Counted from the stretch's first letter, positions 53,995 to 64,000 are shown. The stretch: 64,000 bases of DNA from Viridilinea sp964592425 (GCA_964592425.1 CAZQCG010000009.1:62001-126000); one strand, 5' to 3'. The notes: generated by a model from the letters alone, not told the origin. Translations and numbers: made by a program.

Positions 53995-54987
53995 ATGCAC
54001 GATGAGGGACAGACTCACCGCCGGCGTTACCTGGTTGCTGGCACCGGCCTGGCCGTGGGCCTCGGCTTAGGCGCACTGCTGGGCTTGCCGCCGCGCACCG
54101 GCCACCTGCACCCGCACCCCCGCCCCACCAGTGCCTACGCCGAGGCCCAGGCGCGTTTTGCCAGGATGCGCGTGCGCGACGACGGCAGCGTCCTGCCTGA
54201 ATGTCGCTCCTTTCTGCTCGATCATGGCGGCCCGAGCGACTCGGTTGTGGTGCTGCTGCATGGCATGACCAACTGTCCCTTGCAGTTCGCAGCCTTCGCC
54301 AGTCTGTTACACACAGATGGCCATACCGTTCTCGTGCCACGCCTGCCACGCAATGGCCTGGCCGACCGGCGCACCGACGCCCTGGGCAAGCTGCGCGCCA
54401 CGGAGTTGGCCGCCCTTGGTGATGAAGCAATGGATATCGCTGTGGGCCTGGGCAAGCGGGTGACAGTGCTCGGCCTCTCGGCGGGGGGCCTGGTGGCCGC
54501 CTGGATCGCCCAGTACCGCCCCGAAGCGGCCCGGGTGATCATCGCTGCGCCCTTCCTCGGCCTCAGCCACTACCCTCCGCCCTATCAGGCCATGATGCGC
54601 AATCTGCTCCTGCGTTTGCCCAACCTGATGCTTGATGATAAACCAGAGGAGTTGGCCGAAAAGCCTGAGCATAACTATGTGCGCAAATCATCCCACAGCC
54701 TCGGTGAGTTGATGCTGCTCGGTGAAAGCGTGTTGCGTGAGGCGCGGCGCAATCCGCCCGCCGCAGGCGAGGTTGTCCTGGTAAATAACGCCGCTGATAT
54801 CGTGATCAACCACCAGCTGGTTGATCTGCTCACCCGGCGCTGGCGTAGCCACAGCCAGGCCCGTGTCGCTGAGTATTGCTTCAAGGCCGAAGATCAGCTC
54901 GGCCATGACATCATCGACCCGCTACAGAAGCAGGCGAAGATCGACCTGGTCTACCCTATCTTGCAGCAGTTGATTGAGCGGACGTAG
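53995..54987 (+). CDS. Alpha/beta hydrolase with N-terminal membrane or signal segment
   Basis: An Arg-rich start (HRRRYLVAG) and a hydrophobic stretch (GLAVGLGLGALLGL, residues 19-34) suggest membrane anchoring or export. The hydrolase fold follows: VVVLLHGMTNCP (oxyanion region), the nucleophile elbow GLSAGG and a C-terminal EDQLGHDII likely carrying the catalytic His. The substrate is unknown; carboxylesterase-type is likely. AAGGA precedes the ATG. It is the first gene of a five-gene operon. Confidence 0.8.
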   Translation: MHDEGQTHRRRYLVAGTGLAVGLGLGALLGLPPRTGHLHPHPRPTSAYAEAQARFARMRVRDDGSVLPECRSFLLDHGGPSDSVVVLLHGMTNCPLQFAAFASLLHTDGHTVLVPRLPRNGLADRRTDALGKLRATELAALGDEAMDIAVGLGKRVTVLGLSAGGLVAAWIAQYRPEAARVIIAAPFLGLSHYPPPYQAMMRNLLLRLPNLMLDDKPEELAEKPEHNYVRKSSHSLGELMLLGESVLREARRNPPAAGEVVLVNNAADIVINHQLVDLLTRRWRSHSQARVAEYCFKAEDQLGHDIIDPLQKQAKIDLVYPILQQLIERT

Positions 54988-54994
54988 GTCGCCT

Positions 54995-55690
54995 ATGCTT
55001 TTTGATATGCGCCCGCTCTTCCAGGCTCTGCTGTCCCTCTGGGCGATCACCCGCAGTGTGACCGGCTTCCAGGGTAATCTGCTCGATGTCGCCGGTAGCT
55101 ACCTCAGCGTGCCGGTCATCTATGCCCTCTTCTTCCTCGCTGGCCTCTCGGAGACCTACGGCACCCGTGCGGTGGTGCTCTTCCTCAACCGGGTCGGACG
55201 CCGGCCCTTCTTCATTATTCTGCTGCTCACCGCCCTGACCTATGTCGTGGGCGGGATCTTCTGGACCATCTCGATTGCCATAGTCCTTGGGGGGGCTTTT
55301 CCTGAGGTTGCTACCAAGCCCGAGTTGATCATCATCGCCGTGGTCATGGGGTATATTCCCCTGCTCTTCGCCTTCCTGGCCTTCATCCCCTACCTTGGCC
55401 CGGCCCTGCTCTACCTGCTTCAGGGCCTCAGCCTGTTGACAACCACCCTCGCCATTAGCTTCGGCTATGGGCTACCCTTCACAGATGCGGCCCTTGCAAC
55501 CTTCAGCGGCTGGCTGATCTTCCAGGTGCTGCGCTGGTTCACCATGGCCCCGACCACCTTCATTAGCCGCTGGATCCTGCGCCTGATCAGCGGGCGCGAT
55601 GTGAACTATAGCCTGCGCGAAGTCGTCCCCCATGTCCCCCTGGGTCTGCAACGACATCGCCAGGCCCTCGACGAGAGGCAAGACGAATGA
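54995..55690 (+). CDS. Polytopic membrane protein of unknown function
   Basis: The 231-residue protein has five or six hydrophobic segments (for example IYALFFLAGLSETY, FFIILLLTALTYVVGG and LIIIAVVMGYIPLLFAFLA) and a basic cytoplasmic tail (RHRQALDERQDE). It has features of Yip1-like proteins but no firm signature. The start lies 7 bases after the hydrolase stop. Its stop overlaps the ATG of the next gene (ATGA). Confidence 0.65.
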   Translation: MLFDMRPLFQALLSLWAITRSVTGFQGNLLDVAGSYLSVPVIYALFFLAGLSETYGTRAVVLFLNRVGRRPFFIILLLTALTYVVGGIFWTISIAIVLGGAFPEVATKPELIIIAVVMGYIPLLFAFLAFIPYLGPALLYLLQGLSLLTTTLAISFGYGLPFTDAALATFSGWLIFQVLRWFTMAPTTFISRWILRLISGRDVNYSLREVVPHVPLGLQRHRQALDERQDE

Positions 55691-56742
55691 ACCTCTTCGC
55701 CTACCTGCTTGAAGGGCTTATCGCCTTTTTCCAGACCTTTGGCGTCGAGTTGCTCTTTCTGCTCTCCATGCTGATCTTCAGCGTGCTGATCGCCGGTGTC
55801 CTGGCCCCCCTCGGTGCCCTGAGTTGGTGGGCTGGCTGGTCCAGCGACAAAGCTCCAGCGACCGGCGCCGATGCCGAAGCGACCGATGCCAGCCTGGCAC
55901 CGCCTGTCGTCGCCCCGGTGGTGCCCGACCCCGCGCGCCCCGTCGATCATTTCATCGTCTATCTCTCAGGCATCGGCGACATTTCGGCCACCTTCCTGCA
56001 AGCGATTGAACTTGGCTTTGTCAATGCGCTTGAGGTGGCCCTGCCCAATGCCCGCATCATTGACGACATCTTTGCTTTTTCAGTGACCAATGTTGGCCTG
56101 ACTGAAGAAGAGACTATGGGCCGTTTCTGGCACTGGATGCAGCATTTCAAGGGCCAGCCCGGTAAAAAGGCTGTCCTGGGCGAGATCGCGATCAACGGGC
56201 GCAACATGCTCCAGGTGGCCGTCTCAGCTGACCGGCGCTACGGGCCTGTCTTCAACTACGGCACGGCTAATTCGATCTTCCAGAACCTGATCGAAGTTGG
56301 CTACGAGCCCGGCTCAGGCGTCCCCGTCACTCTGATCGGCTATAGCGGTGGCGGCCAGGTTGTGCTGGCCTCCTCGCAGTACCTCAAGCCGGCCCTCCAG
56401 GGCCCGCTTCAGGTCATCTCGGTCGGTGGGGTCATGACCGATAGTCCAGGAGTTGAGGCCGCCGACGAGATCATCCACTTCGGCAGTGCCCAGGACCCCA
56501 TTCAGGCCCTGGGCGGCTATCTCTTCCCTGGTCGCTGGCCAGTTGCACGCTTCTCGCGCTGGAACAAAGCCCGCGCCAGTGGCAAATTGCGCCTGATCGA
56601 CCTCAGCCCGATGTTGCACAACGGCACCGGCGGCTACTTCGATGCCCATACCCAGCTTCCCGATGGGCGCAGCCACCTCGCCACCACCGTCGCTCTGACC
56701 GTCGATCTGGTCAATCGCTTCCATCAAAAATATGCGAGGTAG
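55687..56742 (+). CDS. Membrane-anchored alpha/beta-hydrolase-like protein
   Basis: Two N-terminal hydrophobic segments (residues 5-25 and 28-50) and an Ala/Pro linker lead to a soluble domain from about residue 90. It has FIVYLSGIGDIS, the nucleophile elbow IGYSGGGQ and a C-terminal DGRSHLATT that could supply the His. It looks like a lipase/esterase-type hydrolase held at the membrane. The start ATG overlaps the previous stop by 4 bases. Confidence 0.7.
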   Translation: MNLFAYLLEGLIAFFQTFGVELLFLLSMLIFSVLIAGVLAPLGALSWWAGWSSDKAPATGADAEATDASLAPPVVAPVVPDPARPVDHFIVYLSGIGDISATFLQAIELGFVNALEVALPNARIIDDIFAFSVTNVGLTEEETMGRFWHWMQHFKGQPGKKAVLGEIAINGRNMLQVAVSADRRYGPVFNYGTANSIFQNLIEVGYEPGSGVPVTLIGYSGGGQVVLASSQYLKPALQGPLQVISVGGVMTDSPGVEAADEIIHFGSAQDPIQALGGYLFPGRWPVARFSRWNKARASGKLRLIDLSPMLHNGTGGYFDAHTQLPDGRSHLATTVALTVDLVNRFHQKYAR

Positions 56743-56747
56743 CCCCC

Positions 56748-57413
56748 ATGCTCACGACCATGCTCCGTAGCAGCTGGGCCGTGATCGCACGCCCCTCGGT
56801 AGCCAATTTCGAGGAGCACGAGCGCAATCAGTTCGGCTGGGCTCTGCTCTATGTCACCCTGGGTGCAACCGTCACTGCCCTGCTCGGTGGGCTGGCCTTC
56901 CTCATTCAGCGCCCTTTTCTCGAACGCCAGTACGCCGATCTCTTCGCCGAGTTTGTCAGAATCGAGGTGAGCCTCGGCCAGGATCTCCCCTACGAGCGGA
57001 TCTTCCTCCCCGCCGACGCCGGTAACCCCATTCTCACCAATGTCCTCAATACGCTGTTCGGCTTTCTCGTCTACCTCCTGATCGTCTTCTTGCTCGGCAA
57101 AGCGCTCGGCGGCAGCGGCAAACTTGGCGAACTGGCCTACGACATCGCTCTCTTCTGGGTGCCCATCTCCGTCGCCGCCGCCCTGGTCAACGTCTTCTCC
57201 CTTGGCCTCTTCGCCTGTTTCACCGCCCCACTGGCGATCTTGATCACCTTCTATGGTTTCTACCTGACCTACCTCAGTGTTCAATCAGGGCTGAACCTGA
57301 GCGCCCGCAAGGCCCTCACCCTGGTGCTCATTCCCGCCCTGCTCTGGCTCCTGGCCATCTGCTCATTGATCGCCATCCTGATCGCCCTTGCTGGCAATCT
57401 CGCTAACCGATGA
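56748..57413 (+). CDS. Yip1-like membrane protein
   Basis: The 221-residue protein has an N-terminal MLTTMLRSSWAVIARP segment typical of bacterial Yip1-family proteins and about five membrane helices. One loop contains GSGKLGELAYDIALFWVP. The function is unknown. The stop codon overlaps the start of the P-type ATPase gene (ATGA), so expression is coupled. Confidence 0.65.
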   Translation: MLTTMLRSSWAVIARPSVANFEEHERNQFGWALLYVTLGATVTALLGGLAFLIQRPFLERQYADLFAEFVRIEVSLGQDLPYERIFLPADAGNPILTNVLNTLFGFLVYLLIVFLLGKALGGSGKLGELAYDIALFWVPISVAAALVNVFSLGLFACFTAPLAILITFYGFYLTYLSVQSGLNLSARKALTLVLIPALLWLLAICSLIAILIALAGNLANR

Positions 57414-59950
57414 TCCCAGCAAAGCTCTTGCAAACTATGCCAAAAAAACCACCCGCACCTGCCACGACAATCCTGCGCGGCCTGAGTGCCGCCGAAGTGC
57501 GCGAACGCACCGCTGCTGGCGAGATCAATACGACCACTGGCATTAAGACCCGCAGCTACGGCCAGATCATCCGCGAGAACGTCTTTACCTTCATCAACAA
57601 CACCCTCTTCATCCTCGGCTTCCTCCTCTTACTGCTTGGCCGGCCCGGTGATGCCCTGCTTTCAGCCGGGGTGGTCTTTATTAATGCTTTTGTGAGCAGC
57701 ATCCAGGAGGTTCAGTCCAAGCGCAAGCTCGATCAGATCGCCCTGCTCAACCGGCCCCAAGCCCTGGTCATCCGCGATGGCCAGGAACAGAGCATCGCCC
57801 CCGAGACGATTGTGCGGGGCGATCTGCTCAAGCTGGGGGCGGGCGACCAGGTGCTCGTTGATGGCAGCGTGGTCGGCGATGGGCGTGCCGAACTGGACGA
57901 GTCGCAGGTCACGGGTGAGGCCGACCGTATCCCTAAACAGGCCGGCGATGCGCTCTTTTCCGGCAGCTACTGTGTCTCAGGTAGTCTCTTCTACGTCGCC
58001 GAGAAGGTTGGGGCCGCCAGCCTGGTCAATCAGATCACCGCCGGGGCTAAGACCCATAAACACGAGACGACCCCCCTGCAGCGCCAGATCAATGTGCTGG
58101 TGCGGGTCTTCCTGCTGATCATGATTTTCCTCGAGATCGTCCTGGTGCTTAATGCTTTTGTGCAAACCCGCGGCCTGGTCGAGAGCGTCCAGGATGCCAC
58201 CGTGGTTGCCGGGCTCATCCCCAACGGGCTCTTCCTGGCTATCAGTGTGGCCTATGCGATCAGCGCCGTGCGTATTCTGCGCTTCGGCGTCCTGGCACAG
58301 CGCTCCAACGCCGTCGAAAGCCTCAGCAATATCGATACCCTCTGTGTCGATAAGACTGGCACCCTGACCGCCAACCGCCTTCAGCATAACGCCCTCCATT
58401 CCATTGGCTCCACCGAGGAGGAACTGCAGAGCATTCTCGGCGACATGATGGCCAGCACCGCCGCCGGCAATAAGACCAGCGAGGCCCTGGCGGCGGCTTT
58501 TCCCCGTGAGGCGCGCCGTGTCATGGCCGAAGTGCCCTTCTCCTCGGCCCGCAAATGGAGTGCCATCGCCTTCGACGACCCGGCCCGGCGCGGGATCTAT
58601 GTCCTCGGTGCCGCCGAGATGCTGCGGCCCTACCTCCCTGATGCACAGCCGCCCCCCTGGCAGGCCCAGCTCAAGATCTGGTCGGACGAGGGCTTGCGTG
58701 TCCTCCTGCTGGCCTCCCATCCTGACCCGACTCTGCTCAAAGATGAGGGTGACGCCACAACCCTGCCGCCGCTTACCCCCATTGGTCTGGTCAGCCTGAG
58801 CGATGAGTTGCGCCCCGAGGCCCGCGAGACCCTCGAACGCTTTCGTAATGCTGGCGTGCAGCCCAAGATCATCTCCGGTGACAACCCTGAGACAGTCGCA
58901 GCCCTGGCCAAACAGGCCGGGTTGCCGAACAACATTCGCCTCATCTCCGGCCCCGAACTTGATGCCCTGGACGACCACGCCTTCGAGCAGGCTGCCGTGG
59001 ACGCCACCATCTTCGGGCGGATCACCCCGCAGCAGAAGCAACGCCTTGTCCAGGCCCTGCGCAGCCGCGGTCGCTACGTGGCCATGGTCGGTGATGGGGT
59101 CAACGATGTCCTGTCGCTCAAGCAGGCCAACCTGGGCATCGCCATGCAGAGTGGCAGCGCCGCCACGCGCAACGCCGCCGATATTGTGCTGACCCAGGAC
59201 TCCTTTGCCGTGCTCACCCCGGCGGTTGAAGAGGGCCAGCGCATCGTCAACGGTATGCAGGACACCCTGCGCCTCTTCCTCACCCGCACTGCAACCATTG
59301 CCCTGCTGACCATCGCTATCCTTATGGTCAGCAGTGAAATCTTCCCCCTCGTGCTCACCCAATCGACCCTGACCGCGATGATCGCAGTGGGTATCCCCAC
59401 GCCGCTGCTGGCCCTGTGGGCCCGTCCCGGCCCCGGCGCACGCAAGGGTCTCATCCCGCGCCTGTTGCGTTTCCTCATCCCCGCCTCGCTGCTCTCAACT
59501 ATCTTCGGCCTGCTGATCTTCTTCATCACCCTGATCATCGAATTCCTGGCCCGTATCACCGCCATCGTGCCCGGCAACGAGGCCGTCTTCGTCTACACAA
59601 GCCTCGTCCCCATCGCCCAGACTGCGCTCACCACCTTTATGATTACCACCGGCCTGCTGCTGGTCGTCTTCGTTGAACCACCAACCCCCTGGTGGGTTGG
59701 TGGCGACGAACTGAGCGGTGACTGGCGCCCGACCCTGGTCGCCATTGGTTGTGCCGTGCTCTACGCCGTGATCCTCTTCGTTCCCCAACTACGCGAGCTG
59801 GCCACCCTCACCCTGCCAAGTACCCCGACTCTGATCATGATCCTTGTGGCCACCCTGATCTGGATGTTTCTGCTGCGCTGGATCTGGCGCTCGAACGGCC
59901 TCGAACGCTTCCTCGACCTTGATTTCGGGGCGAGGCACGCTAGTTCGTAG
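57410..59950 (+). CDS. Cation-transporting P-type ATPase (CtpE-like)
   Basis: The actuator domain contains DESQVTGEADRIPKQ, the phosphorylation site is Asp314 in CVDKTGTLT, and the hinge is MVGDGVNDVLSLKQANLGIA. The 846-residue length and the C-terminal helices match the CtpE-type P-type ATPases of Gram-positive and related bacteria. The TM4 motif that is usually PEGL is PNGL here (Asn272), which removes a conserved ion-ligand Glu and makes the ion uncertain. It is the last gene of the operon begun by the hydrolase at 53995. Confidence 0.9.
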   Translation: MIPAKLLQTMPKKPPAPATTILRGLSAAEVRERTAAGEINTTTGIKTRSYGQIIRENVFTFINNTLFILGFLLLLLGRPGDALLSAGVVFINAFVSSIQEVQSKRKLDQIALLNRPQALVIRDGQEQSIAPETIVRGDLLKLGAGDQVLVDGSVVGDGRAELDESQVTGEADRIPKQAGDALFSGSYCVSGSLFYVAEKVGAASLVNQITAGAKTHKHETTPLQRQINVLVRVFLLIMIFLEIVLVLNAFVQTRGLVESVQDATVVAGLIPNGLFLAISVAYAISAVRILRFGVLAQRSNAVESLSNIDTLCVDKTGTLTANRLQHNALHSIGSTEEELQSILGDMMASTAAGNKTSEALAAAFPREARRVMAEVPFSSARKWSAIAFDDPARRGIYVLGAAEMLRPYLPDAQPPPWQAQLKIWSDEGLRVLLLASHPDPTLLKDEGDATTLPPLTPIGLVSLSDELRPEARETLERFRNAGVQPKIISGDNPETVAALAKQAGLPNNIRLISGPELDALDDHAFEQAAVDATIFGRITPQQKQRLVQALRSRGRYVAMVGDGVNDVLSLKQANLGIAMQSGSAATRNAADIVLTQDSFAVLTPAVEEGQRIVNGMQDTLRLFLTRTATIALLTIAILMVSSEIFPLVLTQSTLTAMIAVGIPTPLLALWARPGPGARKGLIPRLLRFLIPASLLSTIFGLLIFFITLIIEFLARITAIVPGNEAVFVYTSLVPIAQTALTTFMITTGLLLVVFVEPPTPWWVGGDELSGDWRPTLVAIGCAVLYAVILFVPQLRELATLTLPSTPTLIMILVATLIWMFLLRWIWRSNGLERFLDLDFGARHASS

Positions 59951-60128
59951 GCAAGACCTACGCTTGTTGTTAAAGAAAGCAACCCTCCTATATGCCGTAC
60001 ACTCACCTTTTGTAACCACAAGTTAATCTCTCCCCTCATCCACCAGAATCACTCCTGCGTTCTTCATAATGAAGCCCCCGTTGCATCAGACCTGACGCTT
60101 CTACGGAACGTGGTGAAAGGAGTATCTA

Positions 60129-60470
60129 ATGGGTGGGTGGTCTGCGATCAAATCGCATCGTGACACACCCCTACCCCCGACCTCGCAGGTTGCACGTGCG
60201 ACATTCGGGCTAGGGGTTGCCTATGCTGCTGGCCTGGCTGTGCTTGAACGAGCACTACCGATCAAACCCGCTTGGGTTGCGCTTGAAGTCGTCGGTGGTG
60301 TGCTACTGGTGGGTCTCCCGGTCATGATCACTGCACGTTCAACCCCACCGGGCAATGAATCGCTCAACTGGCACACCTATGAACAGATGGTTGTAGCCGG
60401 TTTTATCGGTGCCGGCACACCCATTCTGGTCTGGCAGACCATCGAGTATCTGCTACTGCCTCGGCTGTAG
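60129..60470 (+). CDS. Small membrane protein of unknown function
   Basis: The 113-residue protein has three hydrophobic segments (GLGVAYAAGLAVLE, WVALEVVGGVLLVGLPVMI and MVVAGFIGAGTPILVWQTIEYLLL) and a Ser/Arg/Pro-rich N-terminus. AAAGGAG precedes the ATG. No family was recognised. A strong hairpin follows at 60494. Confidence 0.7.
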   Translation: MGGWSAIKSHRDTPLPPTSQVARATFGLGVAYAAGLAVLERALPIKPAWVALEVVGGVLLVGLPVMITARSTPPGNESLNWHTYEQMVVAGFIGAGTPILVWQTIEYLLLPRL

Positions 60471-60493
60471 CCGCTACCAATAGCCGCATAAGC

Positions 60494-60523
60494 CGAAGGG
60501 CGCAGCAATCGCTGCGCCCTTCG
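60494..60523. terminator. Bidirectional hairpin between convergent genes
   Basis: CGAAGGGCGCAGC (60494-60506) pairs perfectly with GCTGCGCCCTTCG (60511-60523) around a tetraloop. A second perfect stem, GGAGAGGGC/GCCCTCTCC, lies at 60553-60573. They sit between the small membrane gene (+) and the secreted gene (-). Confidence 0.65.
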
Positions 60524-60624
60524 AGCTGTGGTGGAAAATTCGGGAGAGGCGCGGAGAGGGCAGCGCCCTCTCCGAAACTTGTGCATCCAACCTCGCCAGA
60601 CCTTGTCGGACGGGGTCTTCGCTC

Positions 60625-61737
60625 CTACATCCAGCGGAAGGTGGCGCTCCGGGCATCGCCATTGTTGAGCAGCTCCCAGACCAGATTCTCACTCTGGACG
60701 AAGAGCAGCGCACCCTGCTGGAAGCCCTGGAAGCTCGCCGTATCAATGCGCTCGGTCTCCAAGGCCCAGCCCAGCCGATCACGCACACCGGGCTGCTCAC
60801 GCCAGACCTTGCCGAACCCACGGCGCGGCTCGAACTTACCGGCTGGCGGCTGCAGCCCACCCGTCTCCGGGTCGCCCTGACGCCAGAGATCCTCAAAGAT
60901 CTGCACACTGATCGTCGAGTCGGGCTCATAGAAGAGGACAACCACCATCGAGTTGCCACCGCGCTGGCTGACCCAGTACATCTGGCCGCGCTCAAAGCGC
61001 ACCGCTGCGGCCTGGGTGAAGGAGAAATCCTGCCCGGGCAGAGGGCAACCCAGGCGGCCCTGACCACCAAACTCGCGGTAGTTGTACTGCAACTCATTGA
61101 GGATCGCCACCGCGCAGGCAGGCTGCTCGCCGGTGAAGTTACGCACCTCATTACCCAGCAGGCCCAACAACACATCGTAGGGGGCCTGGTTCTCAGGATG
61201 CAACTCCATCCGCCGACGCTCAAAGTACTGCACCTGGTAGTTGCGTCCCTCCAGCGTCTCCGTCATCTCAGTCGTGATCGGATAGCCAAAGCGCTCAAGC
61301 CCACCGTTGCGCTCCCAGTAACTACGGAAGGCTCCACAGAGGTTGTAGCCCGTCTCAGGGAAGAGCCGACAGCCGGGAAGTTGGCTCGGGTTGCCATTGA
61401 AGACCCAGGGCCGCCCCTGCTGCTCAAGCCGTTCGGCGCCCAGACGCCCGGCCAGCACCCCCAGGCTCTGGTTCGCGTGATCCTCAAGCCGGTCGCGCTC
61501 AAACCACTGGGCCGGGCCAGTCCAATTCTCAATCGTCATGATCGTCACCGGGCCAGTGGGATAGCCAAAGACCGGCAGGCCACCATTACGCTCCCAATAG
61601 GCCCGGATTGCCCCACTGATACAGTAACCTGTCTCAGGGAAACAACGGGTCTCACTCTGCGCACTCGCCGGGGTGCTGGGAACCAGACCCAGCATCGTTA
61701 GCACCAGCAGAGCCAACAACAAGATTCGCCTACGCAT
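60625..61737 (-). CDS. Secreted protein with LGFP-like repeats
   Basis: The signal peptide (residues 1-27, ending ASAQ) precedes two clear copies of a module: CFPETGYCISGAIRAYWERNGGLPVFGYP (about 31-62) and a second copy beginning LFPETGYNLCGAFRSYWE (about 126-158). Further weaker FG-P units follow (for example FGGQGRLGCP). Such Trp/Gly/Phe-rich modules resemble LGFP repeats of surface proteins. The start at 61737 has a strong GAGGAGGA ribosome site. No enzyme domain was recognised, and the C-terminus lacks the LPLVRR tail. Confidence 0.7.
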   Translation of the reverse strand: MRRRILLLALLVLTMLGLVPSTPASAQSETRCFPETGYCISGAIRAYWERNGGLPVFGYPTGPVTIMTIENWTGPAQWFERDRLEDHANQSLGVLAGRLGAERLEQQGRPWVFNGNPSQLPGCRLFPETGYNLCGAFRSYWERNGGLERFGYPITTEMTETLEGRNYQVQYFERRRMELHPENQAPYDVLLGLLGNEVRNFTGEQPACAVAILNELQYNYREFGGQGRLGCPLPGQDFSFTQAAAVRFERGQMYWVSQRGGNSMVVVLFYEPDSTISVQIFEDLWRQGDPETGGLQPPAGKFEPRRGFGKVWREQPGVRDRLGWALETERIDTASFQGFQQGALLFVQSENLVWELLNNGDARSATFRWM

Positions 61738-61806
61738 AAGATTCCTCCTCTGAAGTTGGGGGCCGCTCAAAGCGCCCGTCTACGCTGCTTACAGCCCTAG
61801 CCTACA

Positions 61807-62020
61807 CCATCGTGCGGCTCAGCACGATGGCACAGCTATCTTCAATGGCTGACAGGCACCTTGCAGGCGACTTCGTTGCTGAGAAATGCTATGCATCCTC
61901 TTCACGCTTCTCCAGGCAGCGCGGGCCTCCCGCCCACATCCGTATCATTGCAGGCGAGCCGCTCGTGCTCCCAGCGGCCAGGCGACCACAGGTGTGACCA
62001 GGTATCTGGTCACACCTGTG
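61807..62020. repeat. Hairpins between the secreted gene and gltA
   Basis: CCATCGTGC/GCACGATGG forms a 9-bp stem at 61807-61830. CACAGGTGTGACCAG (61987-62001) pairs perfectly with CTGGTCACACCTGTG (62006-62020) around a GTAT tetraloop, 15 bp in all. The latter may end gltA transcripts. The rest of 61738-62108 shows no gene. Confidence 0.5.
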
Positions 62021-62108
62021 CCTTATACCCCCTCCTCCTACTGCTTACCCTGCAGCGGGGAAGGGGCGTCCCAAAGGGGAAACCGAGTTTTCCCTATTCC
62101 AAGACCAC

Positions 62109-63395
<1,287 letters not shown>

Positions 63396-63463
63396 GGTTC
63401 ACTCCGCTTCTATGCAGACTCAGGCCCATGCCTGAGCGGACGACAGGTACTGGCTCTGCTGAG

Positions 63464-63473
63464 AGTATAGCGC
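63464..63473 (-). promoter_or_regulatory. Candidate extended -10 promoter of gltA
   Basis: The minus strand reads GCGCTATACT, with TATACT at 63469-63464. It is close to the GTGCTATACT of other promoters here. The place for a -35 is occupied by the terminator stem, so it would rely on the extended -10. Confidence 0.45.
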
Positions 63474-63502
63474 AAAAAGGCCCGGCGTTGCGACGCCGGG
63501 CC
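63474..63502 (-). terminator. Intrinsic terminator of the small unknown gene
   Basis: GGCCCGGCGT and ACGCCGGGCC pair perfectly around a tetraloop. On the minus strand five T follow directly. It separates the gene at 63595 from gltA. Confidence 0.85.
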
Positions 63503-63594
63503 GGAGGATCTTGGGTGAATCGTGTATAACCAGCTACAGCATATCTGCGCTATGCTGTAGCCAGCAGGATTATTGACGGTGCAACGGCCGCAGC

Positions 63595-63822
63595 TCAGGC
63601 ACACGCCACCAGCGTCAGACCGGCTACGGGCTGCGGTGTGGGTGGCTCAATCAAGCGCGGACGGTCGCTCAACAGGCCCCGCGCAAGGGCAACTGCTGCC
63701 GGTGTACCGATACGCTCAGAGAGCGCCCGGATGGCAGCGAAGGTTGCCGGGGGGTCGTCGTGTTCGATCGAGATGAAGAGATCGGCAACGAGTTGTGCGG
63801 TGAGCGGCATCTGATGCATCAT
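63595..63822 (-). CDS. Small unknown protein
   Basis: The 75-residue soluble protein reads MMHQMPLTAQLVADLFISIE at the start. It has a central helical segment (TFAAIRALSERIGTPAAVALA) and a Pro-rich C-terminus. No motif or family was recognised. The ATG at 63822 has GGAAGGAAAAGG upstream, which favours it over the more distal in-frame start at 63855. A clean terminator follows, so the gene is probably real. Confidence 0.55.
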   Translation of the reverse strand: MMHQMPLTAQLVADLFISIEHDDPPATFAAIRALSERIGTPAAVALARGLLSDRPRLIEPPTPQPVAGLTLVACA

Positions 63823-64000
63823 GGCCTTTTCCTTCCGACGTAACGGCTCCAGCATACCGCAACTCGCCCCCCGAAGAGGTGAAAAAAAGGCTAAGAAGCT
63901 CCAGTGCTGGATAGCGATTTCGCAACCCTCAAGCGCCTCGTGGAGCGATAGAGACTAATCAGCCCGGCGGCCTGCGGCAAACTGCTGATAGTCAACCATC

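Noticed and set aside
57977..59362. 461-codon minus-strand open frame inside the P-type ATPase
   Set aside because: It is a shadow of a clear P-type ATPase with all catalytic motifs.
63955..63999. Minus-strand 14-codon end (MVDYQQFAAGRRAD) at the window edge
   Set aside because: It might be the C-terminus of a gene continuing past the window, but nothing confirms the frame.

Overview
The window is a GC-rich, gene-dense stretch of bacterial draft sequence. It has two assembly gaps: 10 N at 1661-1670 and 100 N at 14191-14290. The gene content fits a Chloroflexota bacterium of the class Chloroflexia, order Chloroflexales. Supporting features are a phosphoribulokinase of Calvin-cycle type, a TrpB2-type tryptophan synthase beta chain behind a T-box leader, many secreted mosaic proteins built from kelch, PPC, cohesin/dockerin, IPT and CnaB-like modules, a BTAD-ATPase regulator and a multi-PAS HD-GYP protein. 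Phosphoribulokinase points to a CO2-fixing lineage such as Oscillochloris or Kouleothrix relatives rather than Chloroflexus. That placement is inference from gene content, not a database result. No tRNA, rRNA, CRISPR array, prophage or intact insertion sequence was seen.

Region 1 (1-21.6 kb) holds phosphoribulokinase and then a long island of surface and secreted proteins. A minus-strand operon reads: sigma factor, putative anti-sigma-like protein with a carboxypeptidase-regulatory-like domain, TPR-CHAT protein, secreted 18-kelch-repeat protein with a C11 clostripain-like peptidase domain. It therefore pairs a cytoplasmic and a secreted caspase-fold peptidase with a dedicated sigma factor. 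Divergent from it are a protein made of two LuxR-type HTH domains, an M23 peptidase with CnaB-like repeats plus cohesin and dockerin modules, a second cohesin/IPT/CARDB/PPC protein, and a five-repeat PPC protein. Several of these proteins, and a beta-helix protein at 47-50.7 kb, end in the same short tail of the type YLPLVRR-stop. I propose this tail is a C-terminal sorting signal.

Region 2 (21.7-31.6 kb) carries a minus-strand operon (lysK-like deacetylase, two SDR epimerases nearby, histidine-phosphatase-like protein, tsaD), a PAS/GAF/HD-GYP cyclic-di-GMP phosphodiesterase, and a tryptophan T-box riboswitch with a complete promoter, TGG specifier, UGGC T-box bulge and terminator in front of trpB2.

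Region 3 (31.6-47 kb) holds a secreted six-hairpin glycosidase-like protein, a PAS-STAS protein, a probable trpS-trpE-GPH transporter-glycosyltransferase operon, an unknown two-repeat protein followed by a class III sirtuin, a PspC protein, and a BTAD/AAA/TPR regulator transcribed with a glycosyltransferase.

Region 4 (47-64 kb) holds the beta-helix surface protein, an orphan NarL-type response regulator, a polytopic membrane protein, and a tightly overlapped five-gene operon (two alpha/beta hydrolases, two membrane proteins, a P-type ATPase with an altered TM4 motif). A small membrane protein, a secreted repeat protein, citrate synthase and a small unknown protein follow. Four promoter-like sites share the extended -10 sequence GTGCTATACT.
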